In this document: piece by piece, positions 1-11,392 of the stretch
How the letters are laid out: each line of letters starts with the position of its first letter
Position numbering within the stretch: the first letter of the stretch is position 1
DNA from: Deinococcus sp. KNUC1210
GTDB lineage: Bacteria > Deinococcota > Deinococci > Deinococcales > Deinococcaceae
Length of the DNA stretch: 64,000 nucleotides
Direction of reading: 5' to 3'
Assembly: GCF_022344005.1 (NCBI RefSeq)
Contig: NZ_CP092190.1
Coordinates: forward strand, 1,937,001-2,001,000
Made by a program: the position numbers and the translations under genes
Notes under the pieces: model-generated
What the model was told of the DNA's origin: nothing
The model's database searches: none
The model's input: only the letters and a program-made list of their open reading frames with translations

Positions 1-340
1 GCACCCGCTGGCCGAGCCGAAGGTCAGCTACGTGGCGGGGCTGCTGAGCAAGGAAAACGCTCCCGGCGTGCTGGTCAGCGTGTCGGATTACGTCAAGCTG
101 GGGGCCGACGGTCTGAACGGACACCTCGACCGCAAGCTCTGGACCCTGGGCACCGACGGCTTTGGCCGCAGCGAGGCCCGCGAGGAACTGCGCGACTTCT
201 TCGAGGTGGACGCGAAGCATATCGTGGTCGCCACGCTGTACGCCCTGCTGCGCGACAAGAAGATCAAGGCCGACGTGGTAGCGAAGGCCATCGCCGAGTA
301 CGGCATCGACCCGGAGCGGCTGGCGCCGGTCTTCCGGTAA
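1..340 (+). CDS. aceE: Pyruvate dehydrogenase E1 component, C-terminal end (partial)
   Basis: Only the last ~112 codons are present, open from base 2 and ending TAA at 338-340. The residues ([20 protein letters not shown], then [18 protein letters not shown]) match the C-terminal domain of homodimeric AceE-type E1, the thiamine-diphosphate decarboxylase that feeds acetyl groups to E2. The next gene on the same strand is aceF (E2), 160 bases on, the usual E1-E2 order. The start and catalytic regions lie outside the window. Identity rests on this tail plus the neighbour. Confidence 0.9.
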   Translation, partial: HPLAEPKVSYVAGLLSKENAPGVLVSVSDYVKLGADGLNGHLDRKLWTLGTDGFGRSEAREELRDFFEVDAKHIVVATLYALLRDKKIKADVVAKAIAEYGIDPERLAPVFR

Positions 341-346
341 GAGAGA

Positions 347-448
347 GTGATGCGTGATGGGTGAGGTGGAGTCGAAGGGACGCAGCTCCAGCTAAGTTGC
401 TGGAGACAGCGCTCAAAACGACTCTTCCAGCGTCTCATCACGCATCAC
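347..448. repeat. Inverted-repeat-bounded element in the aceE-aceF spacer
   Basis: A 13-base sequence, GTGATGCGTGATG at 347-359, recurs as its exact reverse complement at 436-448. The arms flank about 76 bases and the element fills most of the spacer between aceE and aceF. It could fold as a long hairpin in the aceEF transcript or be a small dispersed intergenic repeat of the sort common in Deinococcus. No other copy was noticed in this window. Confidence 0.6.
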
Positions 449-500
449 CCAAATTTTCTCACTCCTTCCAATCCCGATTCATTCCTAGGAGCCACACCCT

Positions 501-2327
<1,827 letters not shown>

Positions 2328-2347
2328 AACGTTTCGAACGAGTTGAA

Positions 2348-2378
2348 GGCGGCGACTTCCTGCACGGGGGTCGCCGCC
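2348..2378 (+). terminator. Hairpin downstream of aceF
   Basis: The arms GGCGGCGAC (2348-2356) and GTCGCCGCC (2370-2378) pair perfectly over 9 bases with a 13-base loop, 20 bases after the aceF stop, and are followed by CTCTTT. Likely intrinsic terminator, though the T tract is weak. Confidence 0.6.
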
Positions 2379-2516
2379 CTCTTTGGCCCACGCAAAACCC
2401 CGGCGAAGTGTTCAGGCGAACCGAGGCAAGCTCATGCTGACCGGGCCTACGCTGAACGCATCTCCCCGTTTTCGGCAGGCAGGCAGCCGGGGGTATCCCC
2501 ATTCAGGAGGGTTGAT

Positions 2517-2735
2517 ATGACGCAGAGTGATGACCGCTATCAGGCACTTCAGGACGCGGGCGACGTGACCGCCGACGCGGAAGACCTCTCGGCCACCGAG
2601 CAGGAGCAGATGAAGATTCACGAGGGGCGCGGCGCACGGCAGGAGCAGGGAGCCGAGGCGTCTGAAGAGTACGTGGACGAGCACACCACCGGGGACAACA
2701 ACCCCACACCCGATCTGCCGACCGACCTGGCCTGA
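2517..2735 (+). CDS. Small acidic hydrophilic protein, probably disordered
   Basis: 72 residues from ATG 2517, chosen because a perfect AGGAGG (2505-2510) sits 6 bases before it; the frame also extends upstream to 2343 without such a site. The protein has no Cys, Trp or Phe, is rich in Asp, Glu, Gln and Ala, and contains several Gly (DAGD, EGRG). No domain is recognised. Composition resembles hydrophilins, small disordered proteins linked to desiccation tolerance, and a similar protein lies at 31109-31297. It stands alone between two hairpins. Expression is likely given the ribosome site; function is unknown. Confidence 0.7.
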   Translation: MTQSDDRYQALQDAGDVTADAEDLSATEQEQMKIHEGRGARQEQGAEASEEYVDEHTTGDNNPTPDLPTDLA

Positions 2736-2763
2736 ATTCGCGGCTGGTTGTTCAGCACACGAA

Positions 2764-2797
2764 ACGCGGGACTCGCTGAAAAGGGCGAGTCCCGCGT
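2764..2797. terminator. Bidirectional terminator between convergent genes
   Basis: A perfect 13-bp stem, ACGCGGGACTCGC (2764-2776) with GCGAGTCCCGCGT (2785-2797), has an 8-base loop and lies between the small acidic gene (+) and the tolC-like gene (-). It can serve both strands. Confidence 0.85.
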
Positions 2798-2809
2798 CGT
2801 TGTTCCGGC

Positions 2810-3874
2810 TTACTGCGCTGCCAGCCCTGTCTGATCCTGTCCGCTGGCGCTGCCGAGAGCAGCGAGCGCCTGCCACAGCGACACGAGCGCCTGAGCGCGG
2901 GCGTACTGGGCCTTCTTCAGCGCCAGCTGACTCTGGAGGAGCTGCACCGCGCTGATGGTGCCGCTGGTATACCTCACGTTGTCCTGCTTGTAGGTGGCCT
3001 GCGCGTTGGCCTCGGCCTGAATGGCGGTCTGATAGCTGGCCTGGGCCGCCTCGGCGCTGCTCTGGGCCGTTGCCAGGGTGGTGTTCAGCGTCTTCTGGAG
3101 GGTCGAGAGGTCGCTCTGGGCGCTTGCCAGCTTGGTCTTCGCCTGATCGAGCGTGACCCGCGCCGTGAATTCGTTGTTGGCGAGCTTGACCGCTAGGGCC
3201 GCCGCGTCGACCGCCTGTTGATCCTGCAGCAGTGTCGGGTAGTTGGTGCTGAGCGTGGTATTCAGGCGAACCTTGGGCGGGGTCGGCGGAGTCGCGGCGC
3301 TGTAGCTGCCCGGCTTGCCGATCACGTTGGCGAGCTTCTGGCTGTTCACCACGATCTGTGCCTGAGCAGATGCGAGCGCCTGTCGGCTGCTTGCCAGGGT
3401 GTTCTGGGCGTTCTCGACATCGAGGGCCGTGCCGTTCTTGGTGCTCAGCTTGACCTGCGCCACCTGAAGGTTTTTCTCGTCCACCTGCACCTGCAACTTC
3501 TGCTGATCGATCTGCGCCTGTGTCTGATACAGCGACGTATAGGCATTGACCGCGTTCTGAACAGCCGTCAGGCGGGCCTGCGACAGGTTGGCCTGTGCCA
3601 GCGTATTGGCCTGCTGTGCAGTCAGCAGGGCGGCGGCAAGGGTCGAGGGGTCTGCCTGCACCGCCTTCAGGGTCGAAGCTGCCGATACCGCGCCTGCCTG
3701 GGCGTCGCGCACGGTTGCGCCCGCCGTCAGGGCCGACGTCACTGCCTGAGGCAGGGTCAGGGTGGTGGCTGCTGCCTGTGCCTGGGCAATGGGCAGCAGA
3801 GCCACTCCGAGCAGCGCAGACAGCAGCATGGAACGGGGACGGGTCAGCAGCGGGCGGCGCAGCGGTTCATTCAT
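2810..3874 (-). CDS. TolC-family outer membrane efflux protein (shorter paralogue)
   Basis: 354 residues from ATG 3874, which has GGAG 7 bases upstream; an in-frame extension to 3946 would overlap the preceding gene's end. The signal peptide is MLLSALLGVALLPIAQAQA. The rest is long Ala/Gln/Leu-rich amphipathic helices (QIDQQKLQVQVDEKNLQVAQ) with a second half resembling the first, as in TolC/OEP barrels with an alpha-helical tunnel. It would be the outer-membrane exit duct of an exporter. It is second in a tandem pair with the larger homologue at 3943-5415, 68 bases apart on the same strand, probably one operon. No inner-membrane pump or adaptor gene is adjacent. At about 350 residues it is shorter than the usual ~420-450. 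Confidence 0.82.
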   Translation of the reverse strand: MNEPLRRPLLTRPRSMLLSALLGVALLPIAQAQAAATTLTLPQAVTSALTAGATVRDAQAGAVSAASTLKAVQADPSTLAAALLTAQQANTLAQANLSQARLTAVQNAVNAYTSLYQTQAQIDQQKLQVQVDEKNLQVAQVKLSTKNGTALDVENAQNTLASSRQALASAQAQIVVNSQKLANVIGKPGSYSAATPPTPPKVRLNTTLSTNYPTLLQDQQAVDAAALAVKLANNEFTARVTLDQAKTKLASAQSDLSTLQKTLNTTLATAQSSAEAAQASYQTAIQAEANAQATYKQDNVRYTSGTISAVQLLQSQLALKKAQYARAQALVSLWQALAALGSASGQDQTGLAAQ

Positions 3875-3942
3875 AGGAACTCCAGAGCAGACAGAGGTGA
3901 GTGTGGCCGGATGGTCGGAAAGGAGCAGAGGACCTGCGGGCA

Positions 3943-5415
3943 TCATGGCCCCACGGGTGGCCCGGTCAGGGCGGCGAGCTGAGCAGCGCTGGTCAGGGCG
4001 CTGATCTGGGCGGTATTCAGGTCGCGCACGGCCTGTGCCAGCGCAATCTGGGCGTTCAGCACGTCGGTTTCGGTGGACAGCCCCACTTCAAAGCGCGTCT
4101 GGACGGTGGCGAGTGCTGTGGTATAGGCCGTCACCGCCGTCTGCCGGGCCTGAATGGCCTGCGCGGCGATCCGGGCGGCATTGTAGGCGTCCAGCGCATT
4201 CTGATCGACCGTCTGACCCTGAACCGTCAGCGCGGCCTGAGCCTGCTGGAGTTGCAGTTCGGCCAGTTTCAGCGTGCCGTCGGCGGCGGGGTCGAGCACG
4301 TTGAAGCTGGCAGTCAGCCCCAGCGCGAACGAGGCGCTGCCGGTGCTGGCAGTGCCGAGGCTGATGGGCTGCGTGTAGCTGGCACTCGCCACACCGCTGT
4401 TCAGGTTCAGGCTGGCGTTCAGCCCGCTGCGGCTGCTTCCGCTGCCGGGGCCGAACGACGCGCTGACCGACGTGGCAGGCAGGTCGCGGGCGCGGCGGGC
4501 GCTGTCGATGGCGACCTGGGCATCGGTCACAGACTTCTGAGCGCTCGCCAGACCGGGGCTGAAGGCGCGGGCAGCGGTCAGGGCAGCGCTCACGGCGGGC
4601 AGCGTCGCCAGTGCGCTGACGGCGGGCGTCACGTCCGGATTGAAGGTGGCGGCGCTCAGATCGCGGCCTGTCAGGCTCCCGAGCGCCCGCCGCGCCGATT
4701 CGAGTTCGGCCTGTGCCCGCAGCAGCGCGGTCTGGGCGTCCTGCACCGCTGCCTGCCCGCTCTGTACGCTCTGCGTGGTGGCGTTGCCGACAGCCTGAAA
4801 GGCCTGAAGCTGGGCAAGCTGCCGCTGCGCCAGCACCAGCGAACTCTGAGCAATCGCCAGATTGAGCTGCGCGGTCACGGCCCGGCCAAAGGCCTGCTCG
4901 ACGCTGGCGGTCAGGGCGGCGGTGGTCTGCGCGAAGGTGGTGCGGGCCACCGCGTAGGCGCGGGCGGCGGCCTGGGCCGACAGATTGGCTGCCGACCAGG
5001 GCAGCACCGGCAGGCTCACGCTGGCCCCCGCACTGATGCTCAGGTCGGTGCTGCTGCTGACGGTGCCGTCTGAGGCGGTGCTGCTGCCGCTCGCCAGGCT
5101 CAGGCTGCCGTTGACGCCCGCCGTGGGGCCGAGGTTGGCCTGAGCAGCCTGCGCCTGTGCCTGGGCAGCGCTCAGGGCCAGCTGTGCCTGGCGGTACTGT
5201 GCCGAAGCGCTCAGTCCGGCCAAGGCGTCCGAGAGGGTGAAGGCTGCCGTGGACGCGGCAGGAGCGGGTGCCGCAGCGGGCGGTGCCGTCTGAGCCGACG
5301 CGGATGCGAGCAGTGCTGGCCCCAGGAGCAGGGCGGGAAGCAGCGCTGTCCTGCGGACTGCCGTTCTCCAGGCTGCGGCCTTCCAGGAAGCGGGGCGGGG
5401 CGGGGAGCTGGACAT
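3943..5415 (-). CDS. TolC-family outer membrane efflux protein
   Basis: 490 residues. The N-terminal signal segment has a hydrophobic core (ALLPALLLGPALLASASAQ). Two OEP-type repeats of long Ala/Gln helices follow (AALTASVEQAFGRAVTAQLN, then LNAQIALAQAVRDLNTAQIS near the end), with Ser/Gly-rich segments in between (GPGSGSSRSGLNASLNLNS) consistent with barrel strands. Start ATG 5415. It is first in a tandem pair with 2810-3874 and divergent from the OmpR-type regulator at 5529. The 113-base shared region holds regulator-like direct repeats, so the pair is probably controlled by that two-component system (inference). Confidence 0.85.
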   Translation of the reverse strand: MSSSPPRPASWKAAAWRTAVRRTALLPALLLGPALLASASAQTAPPAAAPAPAASTAAFTLSDALAGLSASAQYRQAQLALSAAQAQAQAAQANLGPTAGVNGSLSLASGSSTASDGTVSSSTDLSISAGASVSLPVLPWSAANLSAQAAARAYAVARTTFAQTTAALTASVEQAFGRAVTAQLNLAIAQSSLVLAQRQLAQLQAFQAVGNATTQSVQSGQAAVQDAQTALLRAQAELESARRALGSLTGRDLSAATFNPDVTPAVSALATLPAVSAALTAARAFSPGLASAQKSVTDAQVAIDSARRARDLPATSVSASFGPGSGSSRSGLNASLNLNSGVASASYTQPISLGTASTGSASFALGLTASFNVLDPAADGTLKLAELQLQQAQAALTVQGQTVDQNALDAYNAARIAAQAIQARQTAVTAYTTALATVQTRFEVGLSTETDVLNAQIALAQAVRDLNTAQISALTSAAQLAALTGPPVGP

Positions 5416-5461
5416 AGGGGCATCGTCTCAGCCGAGCGCGAAGGCTTGGTGGAGTCTCTGT

Positions 5462-5495
5462 GAAGATTTGTCGAAGATGTCCATGAAACCTTGTG
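5462..5495. promoter_or_regulatory. Direct repeats of ~11-bp period, candidate OmpR-type operator
   Basis: GAAGATTTGTC (from 5462) is followed by GAAGATGTCCAT (from 5473) and GAAACCTTGTG (from 5485), so GAAGAT/GAAACC half-sites recur every 11 to 12 bases. Winged-helix OmpR/PhoB regulators bind head-to-tail repeats of this period. The site lies between the tolC-like operon and the regulator gene and could serve both. Confidence 0.5.
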
Positions 5496-5516
5496 CAAAC
5501 CTTCGCACCGTTCTCT

Positions 5517-5522
5517 TACCAT
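5517..5522 (+). promoter_or_regulatory. -10 box TACCAT, leaderless start of the response regulator
   Basis: TACCAT ends exactly 6 bases before ATG 5529, placing transcription start at or beside the start codon. Confidence 0.55.
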
Positions 5523-5528
5523 GCCTCT

Positions 5529-6215
5529 ATGAGCGCCCTGGTATTGGTCGTAGAGGATGAGCCGCAGATCGCGGCAGTGCTGGAGGCCTACCTGCGCCAG
5601 GAAGGTCACCGCGTCGAGAAGGCCGCAGACGGCAAGGCCGCCCTGAGCCTGTACCGCAGCGCCAAACCCGACCTGCTGCTGCTCGATCTGATGCTGCCGG
5701 GCCTGAGCGGGATGGACGTGCTCAAGGCTGTCCGCGCCGACGGGCAGACCCCGGTGATTCTGGTCACGGCCCGCGCCGAGGAAACCGATCAGGTGCTGGG
5801 GCTGGAATTCGGGGCCGACGACTATGTGGTCAAACCCTTTCGGCCCCGCGAGGTGATGGCCCGCGTCAAGGCGGTGCTGCGCCGCGCCTCGGGCCGCAAC
5901 GAGGGCGAACAGCCGCAGGTGTACCGCGTGGGCGATCTGGAAATCGATACCGGGGCGGTCTTGGTGCGTCTGCACGGGCAGATGTTGCCGATGACGCCCG
6001 CAGAATTCAGGCTGCTGTCGTGCATGGCGAGTGCGCCGGGGCGGGCGTTCACACGCGCCGAACTGCTGGCTGCCGCGCTGCCCGACAGCGAGGCGCTGGA
6101 ACGCGTGGTGGACGCTCATCTGGCCTCGGCCCGGCGCAAGCTGGAGGCGGGCGGCGGCACCGGCCTGCTCCAGACGGTGCGCGGTGTGGGCTACCGTCTG
6201 GCCGAAGGCGGCTGA
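5529..6215 (+). CDS. OmpR-family response regulator
   Basis: 228 residues from ATG 5529, fixed by the -10 box just upstream and by the receiver N-terminus MSALVLVVEDEPQ. The receiver domain (1-115) has the acidic pair ED at 9-10, phosphoacceptor Asp in LLLLDLMLPG, the Thr switch (VTARAEE) and Lys in YVVKPF. A winged-helix DNA-binding domain (about 130-228) ends with VDAHLASARRKLE and VRGVGYRLAEGG. It is partnered by the histidine kinase that follows. The divergent tolC-like pair is the natural candidate target. Confidence 0.93.
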   Translation: MSALVLVVEDEPQIAAVLEAYLRQEGHRVEKAADGKAALSLYRSAKPDLLLLDLMLPGLSGMDVLKAVRADGQTPVILVTARAEETDQVLGLEFGADDYVVKPFRPREVMARVKAVLRRASGRNEGEQPQVYRVGDLEIDTGAVLVRLHGQMLPMTPAEFRLLSCMASAPGRAFTRAELLAAALPDSEALERVVDAHLASARRKLEAGGGTGLLQTVRGVGYRLAEGG

Positions 6216-6284
6216 ACGCAGCGTGAGTTCTGTCCTGCCGCCCGAACACCGCTGCCCAGGCTCTCGCTGTGGCAGCGGCTGTCG

Positions 6285-7609
6285 GTGTGGCGTGCCAGTT
6301 CGCGCACGGTGCTGGTGTCGCTGCTGGTCGGCATGTTGCTGGTGGTAGGCGTCACGGTGGGCAGCATGTTGTTTTTCTCGAATCTGGTGGTGCAGCGTCA
6401 GATTGCCCGCCTGCCGCCCGATCTCCGGGACCAGTTCCGCGACCGCAGCGATGCTGGCACCACCAGCTTCAGCAGCACTTCCCATACCGACGCCGGTGAC
6501 GGGCATTCGGCGTCCAAAGGCACCTCGCCCGCAGTGCCGGTGGGCGGCTCGCAGCTTCAGCACAGTCAGGCGGCGAGCATGCCGAATATGGCGACCTTCG
6601 CGCACCCCGTCCTGATCGGCCCGGTGATGCCGCTGAACGTGCTCAAGCTCACCACCTATCCGGTCCGCCGCGCCAACGGTTTTCTGCGCGACGTGGGCGA
6701 GAGCCTGCGGGCCGCTTCGCTGGTTTCGGCCATCTTCGGGCTGATCGTGGCGGTGCTGCTGGCCCGCCGGATCGCCCGGCCCATCAGCGCCGTGTCGGAA
6801 GCGGCGGCGCGGGTGGCTGCCGGAGATCTGAGCGTGCGGGCCAGGCTGCTGCCGGGCGACCGCGAAACCACCGAACTGGCCCGGAGTTTCAACGCGATGG
6901 CGCATGGACTGGAACTGCTGGAGCAGGAGCGCCGCGACACGGTGGCCTCGATTGCCCACGAGCTGCGAACCCCCTGACCGTGATGCAGGCGCGGCTCGAC
7001 GCCATCGAGGACGGAATCTATCCGCTGAACACCGAGCAGGTGGGGCAGCTGTCGGCCCAGACGCAGCTGCTGACGCGGCTGGTCGCCGACCTGAGGACGC
7101 TCTCGCTGGCAGAAGCGGGCCGCCTGACGCTGCAACCGGCCCAGGTGGGAGCGCTGCGGCTGGCAAGATCGGTGGCGCAGGATATCCAGGCAGCGCGGGC
7201 GAGCAGCGTTCAGGGCAGTTCGAGCGGCATCGAGGTCGAGGTGCTGGGCCAGGAAGCCACGCTCCGCGCCGATCCCGACCGGCTGAGGCAGGTGCTGGTG
7301 AACCTGACCGAAAACGCCTTCAAACACGCCCGCAGCCGGGTGCGCGTGACCGTTCATCCCGGAGTGCAGAACCTGAGCGTACATGTGGACGACGACGGGC
7401 CGGGCATCCCCGAACCCGAGCGCGAACATGTCTTCGAGCGCTTCGTGCGGCTGGAAACTTCGCGCTCACGCGACAGCGGCGGCACCGGACTGGGGCTGGC
7501 CGTGGTCCGCGCCCTGATGCAGGCCCACGGCGGCGATGTGGAACTGGGAGCCTCGCCGCTGGGGGGCACGCGGGCCACGGTGCGCTTTCCGGTAGAAATC
7601 AGGAGCTGA
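6285..7609 (+). pseudogene. Sensor histidine kinase, frameshifted in the H box
   Basis: The gene is split over two frames. 6285-6977 encodes TM1 (VLVSLLVGMLLVVGVTVGSM), a periplasmic part, TM2 (LVSAIFGLIVAVLLA), HAMP (ARPISAVSEAAARVAAGDLS) and the start of the H box (SIAHELRTP), then hits TGA. From about 6975 the next frame continues LTVMQARLDAIEDG with the N box (LVNLTENAFKHA), G1 (DDDGPGIPE) and G2 (GGTGLGLAVVR). One extra C in the run at 6970-6974 would join HELRTP to LTVMQARLD. The phospho-acceptor His is intact. GTG 6285 is an uncertain start: the same frame is open back to the regulator stop with kinase-like residues (LPRLSLWQRLSVW), so the true N-terminus may begin near 6223 with a further lost base. 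Sequencing error is more likely than real loss. Confidence 0.82.
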
Positions 7610-7684
7610 GATGACAGTCAGGAGCTGAGAGAACAGTCAGGAGCCAGAAGCGGCAGGACCTTCCCTTTCTCTGCTCTGGCTCCT
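7599..7684. repeat. Three 19-bp tandem units and a hairpin between convergent genes
   Basis: Units beginning TCAGGAG start at 7599, 7618 and 7637, period 19. The first overlaps the kinase stop codon. AGGAGCCAG (7639-7647) pairs with CTGGCTCCT (7676-7684), so the last unit also forms one arm of a hairpin that could end transcription from both sides. Confidence 0.6.
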
Positions 7685-7687
7685 CTC

Positions 7688-8500
7688 TTACTTCATCACG
7701 GCGTAGGTGTAGCCGGTCAGGGGTTCGGTCTGAAGGACCTTGCCGCCCTTGCTGACCGTGATGCTGGCCGCTCCTGGCTGTCCCTGGCGTGCCACGCGCA
7801 CGGTGTAGGTGTACCCGGCGTTCTGGAACACGAAGCTTTCCTGGGTGTTGTTGATCAGGCGGGTGCCGCCGGAGATGCTGAGCGAGGGCACGGTGCTGCG
7901 CTGGACACCGTCCGGGTTCACGGCCCTGCTGTTGGCAGCGTCCGCGAAATTCCAGGTCTGGTACGTTAGTGCGCCGCCGGGGGCCTGAGTGATCTGCACG
8001 CTGCGCCGATTCGAAAAGCCCAGCAGCCGGGTATTCAGCACCCAGCGGCACTGGCCTTCGCTCTCGGCGCTGGTGACACCCAGAATCGGCGGTGTCAGGG
8101 CCTCCTCGGGGTGGTCGAGCACGCCGGTATTGAAGCTGGCGACGTTGTATGGCACGCCGCTCTTGGTGGTCGAGCCTTTTGCAAGCGTCAGCGGATAGTG
8201 AATCTGTCCGGCTCCCGGATCGCCGCCGCCCACACGGTAATTCTGGAAGCTGTAGGTGCCGCTGCTGCTCTTCTGATAGGTGGTCAGGCGGCTGCGGCCA
8301 CTGGCGTCAGGCCAGCCGAGCACGCTGACGGTGGGGGTGTCGATGCCGTCGCACACGAACCAGCTCGGCTGCCCATTCAGGTAAGTCACGACCCGGCTGT
8401 GCGGCAGCTCCTGAATGGTCGGGGCTGCCGCACCTGCCGCGCCGAGCGAGAGGGTCAGCAGCGCTGTGGTGACGAAGGGAACACGGAAGGAAGTGACCAT
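7688..8500 (-). CDS. Secreted protein of unknown function
   Basis: 270 residues with a clear Sec signal peptide (VPFVTTALLTLSLGAAGAAA). The mature part is rich in Ser, Thr, Gly and Tyr with alternating beta-like patterns (YTYTVRVARQGQPGAASITV) and two Cys (WFVCDGID, GQCRWV) that could form one disulfide. I recognise no domain. It stands alone between the kinase (convergent) and the DUF427 gene (same strand, 127 bases upstream). Likely periplasmic or cell-surface. Confidence 0.75.
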   Translation of the reverse strand: MVTSFRVPFVTTALLTLSLGAAGAAAPTIQELPHSRVVTYLNGQPSWFVCDGIDTPTVSVLGWPDASGRSRLTTYQKSSSGTYSFQNYRVGGGDPGAGQIHYPLTLAKGSTTKSGVPYNVASFNTGVLDHPEEALTPPILGVTSAESEGQCRWVLNTRLLGFSNRRSVQITQAPGGALTYQTWNFADAANSRAVNPDGVQRSTVPSLSISGGTRLINNTQESFVFQNAGYTYTVRVARQGQPGAASITVSKGGKVLQTEPLTGYTYAVMK

Positions 8501-8627
8501 GCTCTCATCATTCGCGCCCTTCCTGAACAGCTTCTGAAGTCATTCTCAGGATTCCTTGAGAAAAACCGCACACTTCTTCTGAAGCCTTCCGGTTCTCGGC
8601 CCGGGCTGCCGCATATGGCTGAAGAGC

Positions 8628-9122
8628 TTACCAGCCCCAGCTTCCCGGAATACCCTTGAACGGCCCCACGACCTCGGAAGTGATCCAGCCGCCATAAAAG
8701 TCGCCCGGCTGCGGCACGACCTGCTCGCCGTCCAGGGTCACGCGGTCTACCCGCCCGGCGTACAGCGCCACGTATCCGGCAATCTCGGCGAAGGCGGGGG
8801 TGGGATGTTCGTAGCTCCAGGCGGCACCCGGCACCGTCATTCCGCTCGCCGACAGGCTCCAGTAGCTGGCCCGGCCCTTCCATTCACACACGCTGCTGCC
8901 CGGCGCGGTGTGCAGGACGCCCGGCAGAAATGCCTGCGGCGGCAGATAGTACCCCGGTGGGTGGCTGGTTTCCAGCACCCGGTAGGCGTCGGTGGTATCG
9001 GCGATCTTCACGCCGCCCAGCCATACCTGCACGTGCTTCGGGCTGCGTTCCAGGCGGGGTGGACGCGGATAATCCCACACCGACTCCTGACCGGGCGCTG
9101 GAACGACGGGAACGGGTTTCAT
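8628..9122 (-). CDS. DUF427 domain protein
   Basis: 164 residues, soluble. DUF427 (PF04248) features are visible: the PRPPRLERSPKHVQVWLGGVKIADT opening in part, YYLPPQAF, a Cys-Trp/Glu-Trp core (SVCEWKGRASYW) and a C-terminal GDFYGGWITSE. Family members are small beta proteins of unknown biochemical role. Start ATG 9122. It diverges from the GNAT gene at 9228 with a 105-base shared upstream region. Confidence 0.85.
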   Translation of the reverse strand: MKPVPVVPAPGQESVWDYPRPPRLERSPKHVQVWLGGVKIADTTDAYRVLETSHPPGYYLPPQAFLPGVLHTAPGSSVCEWKGRASYWSLSASGMTVPGAAWSYEHPTPAFAEIAGYVALYAGRVDRVTLDGEQVVPQPGDFYGGWITSEVVGPFKGIPGSWGW

Positions 9123-9213
9123 GTCCGTATGCTGCGGCGGGCCAGCGTTCGCGGCTGTGGGAAGGCGTGCAATCCCGGCAGAGCAATCCCGGCAGTGCGG
9201 ATCGGTGCGGCTC

Positions 9214-9219
9214 TAGAAT
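9214..9219 (+). promoter_or_regulatory. -10 box TAGAAT for the GNAT gene
   Basis: TAGAAT lies 8 bases before ATG 9228, leaderless arrangement. Confidence 0.5.
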
Positions 9220-9227
9220 CAGGCATC

Positions 9228-9698
9228 ATGCTCGAATTCAGGCCGATGACCGACCAGACCTTTCAGCAGTTTCTGGCCCATACCGTGCCGCAGTACGCGG
9301 CGGAAAAGGTCCGCAGCGGCGAGTGGTCTGCCCAGGAAGCACAGGCACGCGGCGAGGGCGAGTTCACGATGCTGCTGCCGCAGGGCGTGAACACACCGCA
9401 GAACATTCTGTACGATCTGTACGATTCGGACAGCGCTCAGAACGTGGGGGTGCTGTGGTACGCGCTTCGTCAGAACGGCCCCCAGATAGTGGCCTTCGTG
9501 TACGAGATCGAGATCTATCCTGACCACCGCCGTCTCGGCCACGCGACGCGGGCGTTCGAGCTGCTGGAGCAGGACGCCGCGAAACACGGAGCGGGCAGCG
9601 TGCAGCTCCACGTGTTCGGACACAATCACGGCGCACGGGCGCTGTACGAGCGGCTCGGCTTTTTCCCGACCAATCTGATCCTGCGGAAGAACCTCTGA
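9228..9698 (+). CDS. GNAT-family N-acetyltransferase
   Basis: 156 residues from ATG 9228, the start supported by the TAGAAT box. The N-terminal [22 protein letters not shown] pattern is typical of RimI-like GNATs. Motif A follows ([23 protein letters not shown], acetyl-CoA pyrophosphate loop RRLGHA) and motif B ([20 protein letters not shown]). It transfers an acetyl group from acetyl-CoA to an unknown amine. Neighbours do not reveal a substrate. Confidence 0.88.
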   Translation: MLEFRPMTDQTFQQFLAHTVPQYAAEKVRSGEWSAQEAQARGEGEFTMLLPQGVNTPQNILYDLYDSDSAQNVGVLWYALRQNGPQIVAFVYEIEIYPDHRRLGHATRAFELLEQDAAKHGAGSVQLHVFGHNHGARALYERLGFFPTNLILRKNL

Positions 9699-9747
9699 AC
9701 GTGCCCCGCTGCCGGGACAGGGCGGGCGGTTTCCGGCAGTGCGCCGC

Positions 9748-9753
9748 TATACT
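9748..9753 (+). promoter_or_regulatory. -10 box TATACT for gatC
   Basis: TATACT, consensus-like, ends 6 bases before ATG 9760. Confidence 0.6.
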
Positions 9754-9759
9754 CCCAGC

Positions 9760-10047
9760 ATGATAGATGCCGCCGAAGTTCAGCACCTGGCACTGCTGGC
9801 CCGCCTCGACCTGACCGCCCAGGAACAGGGGGCCATGCTCGCCGACCTCAACAAGATGCTCGGCTATTTCGAGAAATTGCAGGAACTCGACACTGCGGGA
9901 GTGCCCGAGATGCAGCGCCCCATTTCGCTGAGCAACGTGCTGCGCGAGGACGTACCCGGCCCGGTGTTCGCCCAGGCACAGGTGCTGGAACTCGCGCCCG
10001 AATCGCAGGACGGCTTCGTGCGGGTGCCCCGGACGGTGGAACAATGA
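9760..10047 (+). CDS. gatC: Asp-tRNA(Asn)/Glu-tRNA(Gln) amidotransferase subunit C
   Basis: 95 residues. GatC pattern: [19 protein letters not shown], a helical middle ([20 protein letters not shown]), then the belt segment with VLREDVPGP that wraps GatA in GatCAB. It helps amidate mischarged Glu- or Asp-tRNA. gatA and gatB are not adjacent here; serS follows 64 bases later, so the operon is translational in theme. Confidence 0.93.
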   Translation: MIDAAEVQHLALLARLDLTAQEQGAMLADLNKMLGYFEKLQELDTAGVPEMQRPISLSNVLREDVPGPVFAQAQVLELAPESQDGFVRVPRTVEQ

Positions 10048-10111
10048 CGGGCCTGACGCGGCGGAACGGCTCGCCAGCGCACCTGCCCTGCACGCCGCGC
10101 AGGTGCTGCTG

Positions 10112-11388
<1,277 letters not shown>

Positions 11389-11392
<4 letters not shown>

